In this document: piece by piece, positions 1 through 5,548 of the stretch
Layout of the letters: each line of letters begins with the position of its first letter
Position numbering within the stretch: the first letter of the stretch is position 1
Source: Parachlamydiaceae bacterium
GTDB taxonomy: Bacteria; Chlamydiota; Chlamydiia; Chlamydiales; Parachlamydiaceae
Reading direction: 5' to 3'
Length of the DNA stretch: 8,959 nt
Assembly (NCBI GenBank): GCA_030679615.1
Contig: JAUXSJ010000225.1
Coordinates: 1 to 8,959, forward strand
Made by a program: the position numbers and the translations under genes
The notes under the pieces: model-generated
Databases searched by the model: none
Told to the model about the DNA's origin: nothing
Seen by the model: only the letters and a program-made list of their open reading frames with translations

Positions 1-641
1 AATGAGACTAACTGTTCATGAAAATTCTTATAGGTATTTAAGAATTCATCAATGAATTTTGGAGGAATATTTTGTTTTACATCAATTTTGTTTTTGATTT
101 CGTCTGTGACATTAACTATATTTATTGATTTTTTTCGAAATGTTTCAAATAAAATTCCAATTGCAATTGTTCTAAAGGCACAGTCTCCATCTCCCCTCAT
201 TCCTAAAAAATAATACGTATCTAAAGAATTGGTTTTAATAAGAGCCTCTAAATTGAGTCGAATTGGTGCCTTTGGATATTTATATTGAGCAGGAATCTTT
301 TTTAAAAAACAGGCGGCATTAATTTCTTTTGTATCGCTTGCTATATCGGGAATGTTTTTATCTTTTAATGCCTTATTAATAGTTTCTAAAGAGGTATTTT
401 GTTCTTTTGTGTTTACTGTAGAAATTTTTTTATCGACAATAGATCTAATTTTTTTATGTTGCGAATTATTTTTTATTATTAACTTTGCAGTCCATAGGAT
501 AACTCCAGTAGTTATAATTACTAAAAGAAGAACTTTAAGCATAATAGATGTAGTGGTGCAATCAGTCTTAAAAGGAGTGTTTTTTCTTTCAAAGTACAAA
601 GCATTTGTAAATTTTGAAGGACTAATTAAATATTCTTTCAT
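1..641 (-). CDS. Membrane-anchored OTU/otubain-like cysteine protease, N-terminal part (gene runs off the left edge)
   Basis: The minus frame starting at ATG 641 has no stop down to the window edge (213 complete codons, lowest at position 3), so the C-terminal part is missing. Residues about 34-50 (LKVLLLVIITTGVILW) form one hydrophobic helix, followed by a lysine- and asparagine-rich linker of about 90 residues. At 147-164 the chain reads GMRGDGDCAFRTIAIGIL. This matches the Asp-Gly-x-Cys box of OTU deubiquitinases (usual form DGNC followed by F/Y-R), giving Asp151 and a predicted nucleophile Cys154. The catalytic histidine would lie outside the window. OTU proteases remove ubiquitin from proteins, and chlamydial members such as ChlaOTU act in the host cell, so an effector role is inferred. 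The start is preceded by AAGG about six bases upstream and by a good promoter. The family call rests on one motif plus the topology; other papain-like folds remain possible. Confidence 0.62.
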   Translation of the reverse strand, partial: MKEYLISPSKFTNALYFERKNTPFKTDCTTTSIMLKVLLLVIITTGVILWTAKLIIKNNSQHKKIRSIVDKKISTVNTKEQNTSLETINKALKDKNIPDIASDTKEINAACFLKKIPAQYKYPKAPIRLNLEALIKTNSLDTYYFLGMRGDGDCAFRTIAIGILFETFRKKSINIVNVTDEIKNKIDVKQNIPPKFIDEFLNTYKNFHEQLVS

Positions 642-673
642 TTTGCCTTATATAATTTAAATTATTTTTAAAA

Positions 674-704
674 CAATTATATATGATAGTTTAAATATTG
701 TTAA
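674..704 (-). promoter_or_regulatory. Sigma70-type promoter for the OTU-like gene
   Basis: On the minus strand TTAACA (704-699) and a perfect TATAAT (681-676) are separated by exactly 17 bases. The -10 box ends 34 bases before the ATG at 641. The region is very AT-rich, so chance -10 boxes are common. The correct spacing and position make this a reasonable candidate, giving the gene its own transcript. Confidence 0.42.
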
Positions 705-927
705 TTAGTATTTTACGAAAGATAGTTATAATTGATATTGTGTATTTTTTAATTTATTTTACATAATATTTTCTTAAAACGTTTTTCATCGATTGGAATG
801 TTTGGAAAAGAAACTATAGAACAATCCGATCGGAAGATTATTGGATAATAGAGTCAAAGCCTATATATAGCTCAAGAGTTAGTATAAACTTTGATTAAAA
901 AAACTAATTGAAAGAGTTTGATAATTT
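705..927. other. AT-rich intergenic stretch with no recognised gene
   Basis: No start-bearing reading frame of useful length is visible on either strand. A plus-strand frame is open without a start from 767 to about 897 (43 codons, containing FIDWNVWKRNYRTIRSEDYW). It resembles no family I know and could be a gene relic or chance. Two short perfect palindromes are present: TCCGATCGGA at 825-834 and CTATATATAG near 861-870. Neither is tied to a promoter that I can identify. Confidence 0.4.
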
Positions 928-1230
928 TTATGTGCAATAATATAGTATTATACCACCAAATAGACCTGTGATTGCACCTATGCAACCATATTTTCTTTCA
1001 CGAGCTTCAATAATTTTTGCTCTAGATGCCCCTATTAAATCAAAAATATGACTTGGATCTTCTAATTTGTTTGCATTAAAATTTTTTGGCATTTTCTGCA
1101 AAAAAAGTTGATCATTTTCAAGTATAGGTTGATGAATCGCAATACATTTTCCTACAATAAAACCAGCTGTTGCTGATTCAAGAAGAATTATACTTAAATA
1201 ATTATTTGGAATAAAACTAGAAATGCCCAT
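928..1230 (-). CDS. Small two-helix membrane protein of unknown function
   Basis: This 100-residue protein belongs to no family I recognise. Residues about 12-32 (LSIILLESATAGFIVGKCIA) and 82-98 (GCIGAITGLFGGIILYY) are hydrophobic and glycine-rich, consistent with two membrane segments joined by a roughly 50-residue polar, basic loop. The loop is too long for the tight bilobed hairpin that marks chlamydial inclusion membrane (Inc) proteins. The start is well supported: AAAGGAG (1242-1236) lies five bases before the ATG and is the best ribosome binding site in the window. The gene follows pdxT by 61 bases on the same strand. It may be the last gene of that operon or be read from a weak promoter in the A/T-rich gap. 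No terminator is evident on either side. Confidence 0.6.
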   Translation of the reverse strand: MGISSFIPNNYLSIILLESATAGFIVGKCIAIHQPILENDQLFLQKMPKNFNANKLEDPSHIFDLIGASRAKIIEARERKYGCIGAITGLFGGIILYYCT

Positions 1231-1235
1231 GGAAT

Positions 1236-1242
1236 CTCCTTT
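1236..1242 (-). promoter_or_regulatory. Strong Shine-Dalgarno site of the small membrane protein
   Basis: The minus strand reads AAAGGAG, then five bases (ATTCC), then ATG. The near-perfect match to the anti-Shine-Dalgarno sequence is the main reason to accept this short, unrecognised frame as a real gene. Confidence 0.7.
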
Positions 1243-1291
1243 ACATTACTATTTTTAAATTTTTTTTTGAAAATTGTTTTAGTAAAAGTAT

Positions 1292-1861
1292 TTATCGAAT
1301 CATATTTAAAAAATATTCATGTACAGCTGTATTATTTGTTAATTCAGGGTGAAATGAAGCTCCTAAAAAGTTATCTTGACGGACTAAGACTGGTTCATCT
1401 TGATAAGTTCCCAATACTTCGAAAGCTCCATGATTTTGAATTCTAGGGGCTCTGATAAAGATAGCTGGGAATGAAATTGGCTGATGATTGTCAAATTCAA
1501 TTACGATTTCTGCTTCAAATGATGCGATTTGTCTACCATATGCATTGCGTTCAATTTCTAAATCCATTAATTGTAATGGACAAAAAGGAGCGTTTGGGAC
1601 ACTTTTTGACATTAAAATAAGCCCAGCACATGTACCAAAAATCGGTTTATTTTTTGCAAATTCAAGAAGAGCGTCTCTTAAGCCCATTTCATCAATCAAT
1701 TTCATCATGACTGTTGATTCGCCTCCAGGAATGATTAAGCCTTGGCAACCTTGAAGATCTTTTACAGAGCGAACTTCTTTGACTTGAGCATCTAAAGATT
1801 TCATCATTTCAATGTGCTTTGAAAAGTCTCCCTGCAAAGCAAGAACACCGACACAGACCAT
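1292..1861 (-). CDS. pdxT: Pyridoxal 5'-phosphate synthase, glutaminase subunit PdxT
   Basis: PdxT hydrolyses glutamine and channels ammonia to PdxS for cytoplasmic synthesis of pyridoxal 5'-phosphate (PLP). The 189-residue chain has the family's usual length and a class I glutamine amidotransferase triad: nucleophile Cys78 in FGTCAGLILM, with His171 and Glu173 in SFHPEL. The substrate-loop signature PGGESTVM lies at about 45-52, and the conserved RNAYGRQ (105-111) and FIRAPRI (135-141) are present. A longer frame from a GTG at 1873 adds only MVGN and overlaps pdxS. The ATG at 1861 lies one base after the pdxS stop and gives MVCVGVLALQGDFSKH, which lines up with the start of B. subtilis PdxT, so it is preferred. 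The placement implies translational coupling to pdxS. All key residues are intact. Confidence 0.95.
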   Translation of the reverse strand: MVCVGVLALQGDFSKHIEMMKSLDAQVKEVRSVKDLQGCQGLIIPGGESTVMMKLIDEMGLRDALLEFAKNKPIFGTCAGLILMSKSVPNAPFCPLQLMDLEIERNAYGRQIASFEAEIVIEFDNHQPISFPAIFIRAPRIQNHGAFEVLGTYQDEPVLVRQDNFLGASFHPELTNNTAVHEYFLNMIR

Positions 1862-1862
1862 G

Positions 1863-2765
1863 TTACCAACCACGTTGAGCTAGAAGTTCTTCTCGTTTTA
1901 ATTGACGGATATCTAATCCTTTCATGGCATCAAGGAGACCCATTGAAATTTTTGCGAGCATCTCAGGATCTTGATAATAAGTTGCTGCCCCGACGATCGC
2001 TCTTGCTCTTTTTTCTGGATCATCTGATTTAAAAATGCCAGATCCGACAAACACTGTTTGCGCACCTAACTGCATCATTAAAGCGGCGTCAGCTGGGGTT
2101 GCAATTCCTCCTGCAGCAAAGTTTGGTACGGGCAATGATCCCGTTTTTGCTACCCATTGAACTAAATGAAAAGGTGCTCCTAGTCGCTTTGCTTCTGTCA
2201 TTAACTCTGCAACATCCATCGATTTCAATCGACGAATATCCCTATTAACAGTTCTCATATGTCTTACAGCTTCGACAATATTACCAGTTCCCGCTTCTCC
2301 CTTTGTTCGGATCATGGCTGCTCCTTCTCCGATACGACGTAGAGCTTCACCTAAATCTCGGCAACCACAAACGAAAGGAATTTTAAAGGCGTTTTTATCA
2401 ATATGAAATTCATCATCTGCAGGAGTTAATACTTCACTTTCGTCAATAAAATCGACTTCCAAAGCTTCTAAAATTTGAGCCTCAACAAAATGACCGATTC
2501 GACATTTTGCCATCACAGGTATGGTTACAGCTTTTTGAATGGCTTGGATTAAATCTGGATTTGACATGCGGGCGATTCCACCATCTGCACGAATATCAGA
2601 AGGGATGCGCTCTAATGCCATGACAGCAACAGCTCCCGCATCTTCTGCTATTTTTGCTTGTGTAGGATTTGTGACATCCATAATGACTCCGCCCTTTAAC
2701 ATTTCAGCTAGAGCGACTTTAATTTTAAAAGAACCTGTTTCAGTAGAGGAATCATCTTTATTCAT
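1863..2765 (-). CDS. pdxS: Pyridoxal 5'-phosphate synthase, synthase subunit PdxS
   Basis: PdxS condenses ribose 5-phosphate, glyceraldehyde 3-phosphate and PdxT-derived ammonia into PLP. It is a (beta/alpha)8 barrel that forms a 12-mer carrying up to 12 PdxT. The sequence is nearly canonical: Asp30 in GGVIMDV, the first Schiff-base lysine Lys87 in VMAKCRIGH (usually AKARIGH), the second lysine Lys155 in RTKGEAGTG, then CGCRDLGEA, NFAAGG, VFVGSGIFKS and the C-terminal QRGW. A TTG at 2777 would add four residues. The ATG at 2765 is preferred because GGAAAG (2775-2770) sits four bases upstream, giving 300 residues against 294 in B. subtilis. It begins 12 bases after the dnaQ-like stop. Its codons look less AT-rich than its neighbours, which may reflect strong conservation or a separate origin of the pdxST pair. 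Confidence 0.96.
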   Translation of the reverse strand: MNKDDSSTETGSFKIKVALAEMLKGGVIMDVTNPTQAKIAEDAGAVAVMALERIPSDIRADGGIARMSNPDLIQAIQKAVTIPVMAKCRIGHFVEAQILEALEVDFIDESEVLTPADDEFHIDKNAFKIPFVCGCRDLGEALRRIGEGAAMIRTKGEAGTGNIVEAVRHMRTVNRDIRRLKSMDVAELMTEAKRLGAPFHLVQWVAKTGSLPVPNFAAGGIATPADAALMMQLGAQTVFVGSGIFKSDDPEKRARAIVGAATYYQDPEMLAKISMGLLDAMKGLDIRQLKREELLAQRGW

Positions 2766-2777
2766 TTTACTTTCCAA

Positions 2778-3527
2778 TTATAGGTTAAGAAAAGGATTGT
2801 TGACTTGTCCGAAATGATTACCATTTTTTCGTCGTTTTAATTCAGTTTTAACAGAAAAAGTGAGGTCATCATCGAAACCCTTATTAACAATCCATTGTAA
2901 ATATTGTAAAGGAATTTCTTTGAATTGGCGTCCCTTGTGCTTGCCGAAAGGCATGGATGACATTTGAATAGGACGAGAAAGAACATCAAAAAGATGTTGT
3001 GTATTTCTAAATTGTTTGGATAAGAATTTAAACACTTCTTTATTCACAATGACATCGCTCATCGCGCGATGTGCACCTTCTAAAGGAATATTAAAGTGCA
3101 TTCTTAATTGTTCTAATGAATTAACAGGAGATTCGCCATAATGCCTTGCCATTCTTAAGGTATCGAGATAACGATTATGTCGAATTGAACAGGGGATGTC
3201 ATTTCGATCTGCTGCAGCTGAGATAATATCAATGTCGAATTTAATCCCATGGCCAATAATAATGTGATTTCCAATCAACCGTAAAACTTCAGGTAGGACG
3301 TTCTGAATATAGGGTTTTCCTTTGACCATTTCAGGTGTGATATGGTGTATGGCAATGGATGATTCAGGAATAAGGCATTCTGGATCGATGAGAGATTCCA
3401 TTTGTTCATAAACCTCATTTGCATCGAAAAGCATGACGGCAATTTCCACAATGCGATCATTCTGAGGATCTAATCCCGTCGCCTCACAATCTACACATAC
3501 AAATTTTTGTTTTGAAATATCATTCAT
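2778..3527 (-). CDS. dnaQ: DnaQ-like DEDDh 3'-5' exonuclease with C-terminal DUF3820-type domain
   Basis: This is a 249-residue metal-dependent 3'-5' exonuclease of the DNA polymerase III epsilon superfamily. All three motifs are intact: ExoI VCVDCEATGLDP (Asp13, Glu15), ExoII GHGIKFDIDII (Asp98) and ExoIII HRAMSDV (His153, Asp158), the DEDDh pattern. Residues about 192-232 (MPFGKHKGRQFKEIPLQYLQ onward) match the small domain known as DUF3820, which is often attached to such exonucleases. No clamp-binding motif was identified, so it could be a proofreading subunit or a stand-alone repair or RNA-trimming enzyme. In Chlamydia I recall a second dnaQ copy in this place (CT536), which suits this protein better than the replicative subunit. 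Its start overlaps the ysxC stop by eight bases, indicating coupling. Confidence 0.88.
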   Translation of the reverse strand: MNDISKQKFVCVDCEATGLDPQNDRIVEIAVMLFDANEVYEQMESLIDPECLIPESSIAIHHITPEMVKGKPYIQNVLPEVLRLIGNHIIIGHGIKFDIDIISAAADRNDIPCSIRHNRYLDTLRMARHYGESPVNSLEQLRMHFNIPLEGAHRAMSDVIVNKEVFKFLSKQFRNTQHLFDVLSRPIQMSSMPFGKHKGRQFKEIPLQYLQWIVNKGFDDDLTFSVKTELKRRKNGNHFGQVNNPFLNL

Positions 3528-4161
3528 TATGATTCTCAGTAACTGTTTTAGTTTCTTCTTCTAGAGCTTCTGCTATCATTGATAGAAGCTCTCTTCTTCC
3601 TTGTTTTTTAGTGGCTGAATAAAAGCAATAATGGATATTACTTGCGCGTAAAGCTTCTAAAATTTTTTCTAATTGTTTATTTCTTTCGCTTTTTGTCACT
3701 TTATCAGTTTTCGTTAACACTAAAATCATCGATTTTTCATGATGAACAACCCAATCTAAAAATTGCAAGTCATCATCATTAGGTATTCGACGTATATCAA
3801 GTAAAAACAAAATAACTTTTAACGTATCCCGAGAAGCTAAATAGGATTGGACCATTGGGCCCCATTTTTTTTTCACGCTTTGAGAGACTTGAGCGTATCC
3901 ATAGCCTGGAAGATCGGCAAAAGCAATTTGATCTTTATAGGAAAAAAAATTAAGAGCTTGTGTTTTACCTGGAGTAGAAGATGTTTTTACAAGATTAGGT
4001 GAATCAAATAAATCATTGAGTAAGCTTGATTTTCCAACGTTAGATCGACCTGCAACGGCGACTTCAGGTAAAATTTTACCGGAAGTGTTTCGAATAATCG
4101 GGTAATCTTTTGGCTCAATTGCGGTTTTTATAAATTTAGCGTCATTAGAATTTTTCTTCAT
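3520..4161 (-). CDS. ysxC: Ribosome-biogenesis GTPase YsxC/EngB (YihA)
   Basis: This 213-residue TRAFAC GTPase of the EngB family assists late assembly of the 50S ribosomal subunit and is essential in several bacteria. Its G motifs are complete: G1 GRSNVGKSS (38-46), the G2 threonine region SSTPGKTQ (61-68), G3 DLPGYG (83-88), G4 TKTD (150-153) and G5 SATK (182-185). The GYGYA and KKKWGPM segments after G3 are typical of the family. The length matches the usual 195-215 residues. The ATG at 4161 shares one base with the tsaE stop (TAATG), and the 3' end overlaps the exonuclease gene, so it is in the middle of a coupled operon. Confidence 0.95.
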   Translation of the reverse strand: MKKNSNDAKFIKTAIEPKDYPIIRNTSGKILPEVAVAGRSNVGKSSLLNDLFDSPNLVKTSSTPGKTQALNFFSYKDQIAFADLPGYGYAQVSQSVKKKWGPMVQSYLASRDTLKVILFLLDIRRIPNDDDLQFLDWVVHHEKSMILVLTKTDKVTKSERNKQLEKILEALRASNIHYCFYSATKKQGRRELLSMIAEALEEETKTVTENHNE

Positions 4162-4595
4162 TAAACTTCTTTTGTTACTCTTTGCAACGTAATATAACGC
4201 TCATCTTCAAAAGCATGCGTTAAACATATTTTAATGTAGTCATCAGGAAGAAAATCGGAGATTCTTTCAGACCATTCAATGCAACAAATTCCATCTGCAT
4301 CAAAATACTCATCAAAACCCATGCTTAAAAACTCATCAATATCGCGAAGTCGATAGAGGTCAAAATGAAAGATTTTATTTTTCCCATCATAGATGTTCAA
4401 ATAAGTAAAAGTCGGGCTTTGTACAATTGAAGGAGATAAGTTTGTGGCTCCTTCAACCAATCCTTTAATAAATGTTGTTTTTCCTGCTGCAAGTTCTCCA
4501 AAAAAACAAATGACACAGGGAGCTATTAATTGTTTGCCCAATGAACGACCTATTTCAAACGTTTCTTGTGATGAACGAGAAAAATATGTCTCCAT
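4161..4595 (-). CDS. tsaE: tRNA t6A biosynthesis ATPase TsaE (YjeE)
   Basis: TsaE is the small ATPase that drives TsaB/TsaD in adding threonylcarbamoyl to adenosine 37 of ANN-decoding tRNAs in the cytoplasm. At 144 residues it has the usual length. A Walker A loop GELAAGKTT (33-41) is followed by SPTFTYLNIY (60-69), the family signature FHFDLYRL (76-83) and IEWSER (106-111), all typical of TsaE. The Walker A form with Glu/Leu/Ala-Ala before GKTT is usual for this family. It starts nine bases after the upstream DUF2709 gene and overlaps ysxC by one base. I recall the same neighbour pair (CT537/CT538) in Chlamydia. Confidence 0.95.
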   Translation of the reverse strand: METYFSRSSQETFEIGRSLGKQLIAPCVICFFGELAAGKTTFIKGLVEGATNLSPSIVQSPTFTYLNIYDGKNKIFHFDLYRLRDIDEFLSMGFDEYFDADGICCIEWSERISDFLPDDYIKICLTHAFEDERYITLQRVTKEV

Positions 4596-4604
4596 AAATG
4601 GTTA

Positions 4605-5339
4605 TTAATCTTCTGCTTCTATCCATCGTTCAATATAAGGCATAAAGACCTCATATTCAGCTAACGCTTCAATAAAGGATGTTATTTTATCTTCAACTAA
4701 ATATTTTTGAATAAACTCTAAAAAATGACTTTCTATTTGGAATTTATTTTGATTTTGTACTTCAACCAAGGATAGTTTTTTCAAATAATTATTTTTAAAA
4801 TCTTCAATAACTGCTTCTTTACTATTAAATAATTTACCGCTTAATACTGAAGAATAAACGACTTTTTTAATCGCTTCTTTTTTCGATTTGGTTTTGTCGA
4901 TATAACTTTTAATGACTTCTGGATCTTCAGAAACAAAGAAACGTTTAACTCTTAATCCACCCACTCTTTCTGTATTTTCTGCACATTTCGAGACCCAATC
5001 ATAAATTGCATCTTGAGGATTTGGATGGGTATTATCGCCAAAAACTTTGCCGGTAAAAGGGCAAATGTATATTTTTTTTGTATTTTCATTAACACTTGCT
5101 TGGCCAAATCCAATTTTAATTTCTGTTTCATGCCAAAGATTATTTTCTTTTTCTAAATGACGGATTAGATCATCTGTACTTTGATAAATCATTTTTTCTT
5201 TTGGAAAAAGAACTGGCTGTAGATTAAACTTATTTTCAATATAAAATAAGTATGTATTAATCAATTCAGCTGGCCGATTTTCATCAAGAAACTGTTCTAA
5301 TGTTTTTTTTTGTTCTTCTGATATGACAATTTTTGTCAT
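4605..5339 (-). CDS. Chlamydiae-specific conserved protein, DUF2709-like (CT538-type)
   Basis: This 244-residue soluble protein has no signal peptide or membrane segment and is first in the minus-strand operon. I place it in the DUF2709 family, known to me only from Chlamydiae, mainly from its position beside tsaE and its general look; no function is known. The most distinctive stretch is YICPFTGKVFGDNTHPNPQD (91-110) followed by AIYDWVSKC. It contains a CPFTGK turn and a cluster of Asp/Asn/His/Pro that could bind something, but only one Cys-x-x motif, so it is not a zinc ribbon. Lysine- and glutamate-rich helices make up the rest. A TTG at 5366 gives nine more residues. The ATG at 5339 is preferred because GGAAGAGG (5352-5345) lies five bases upstream and the protein then begins MTKIVISEEQ. 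Confidence 0.75.
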   Translation of the reverse strand: MTKIVISEEQKKTLEQFLDENRPAELINTYLFYIENKFNLQPVLFPKEKMIYQSTDDLIRHLEKENNLWHETEIKIGFGQASVNENTKKIYICPFTGKVFGDNTHPNPQDAIYDWVSKCAENTERVGGLRVKRFFVSEDPEVIKSYIDKTKSKKEAIKKVVYSSVLSGKLFNSKEAVIEDFKNNYLKKLSLVEVQNQNKFQIESHFLEFIQKYLVEDKITSFIEALAEYEVFMPYIERWIEAED

Positions 5340-5398
5340 CGATACCTCTTCCAGATGTAAAAACAAAGATTTAATTTAACAAATAGTAGAAAAAACTC

Positions 5399-5428
5399 AT
5401 TTTAGTAAGCTGAATTGATAATATTCAA
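5399..5428 (-). promoter_or_regulatory. Candidate promoter of the DUF2709-tsaE-ysxC-dnaQ-pdxST operon
   Basis: On the minus strand TTGAAT (5428-5423) and TAAAAT (5404-5399) are separated by 18 bases, matching sigma70 boxes at four and five of six positions. The -10 box ends 59 bases before the ATG at 5339. It lies in the divergent gap shared with argS. It is a plausible single promoter for all six genes because no other gap in the run exceeds 12 bases. Confidence 0.35.
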
Positions 5429-5466
5429 AAACAAACTCTGCTTTTGGTTTAAGAAAAACTCAGACT

Positions 5467-5495
5467 GTTAATAAGATTAACTTGTAAAGTATTAT
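5467..5495 (+). promoter_or_regulatory. Candidate argS promoter overlapping an operator-like dyad
   Basis: TTAATA (5468-5473) and TATTAT (5490-5495) with a 16-base spacer lie about 53 bases upstream of the preferred argS start. The dyad GTTAAT-AAG-ATTAAC (5467-5481) is a perfect 6+6 inverted repeat with a 3-base centre and covers the -35 box. This is the geometry of a repressor site, although AT-rich DNA makes such dyads by chance. Confidence 0.33.
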
Positions 5496-5548
5496 CCTTC
5501 AAGATAATTTTCTTGTTAATCATGATAAATAAAAGATGGAACTCAAAA

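Noticed and set aside
352..660. Plus-strand 102-codon open frame with hydrophobic content
   Set aside because: It lies antisense to the OTU-like gene, whose minus frame has a recognisable active-site motif, a promoter and a ribosome binding site. The plus frame's composition is what is expected from reading an AT-rich gene backwards.
767..897. Start-less plus-strand frame with aromatic-rich sequence FIDWNVWKRNYRTIRSEDYW
   Set aside because: It has only 43 codons, no start codon and no known family. It could be a gene relic but cannot be supported from the sequence alone.
1488..1754. Plus-strand open frame of 88 codons inside pdxT
   Set aside because: It is antisense to an intact, highly conserved pdxT and has no ribosome binding site or family resemblance.
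2539..2817. Plus-strand open frame of 92 codons over the pdxS start
   Set aside because: It is antisense to canonical PdxS sequence and is a shadow frame.
3275..3460. Minus-strand 61-codon frame inside the exonuclease gene
   Set aside because: It is an alternative frame fully within a gene that has all DEDDh motifs in the other frame.
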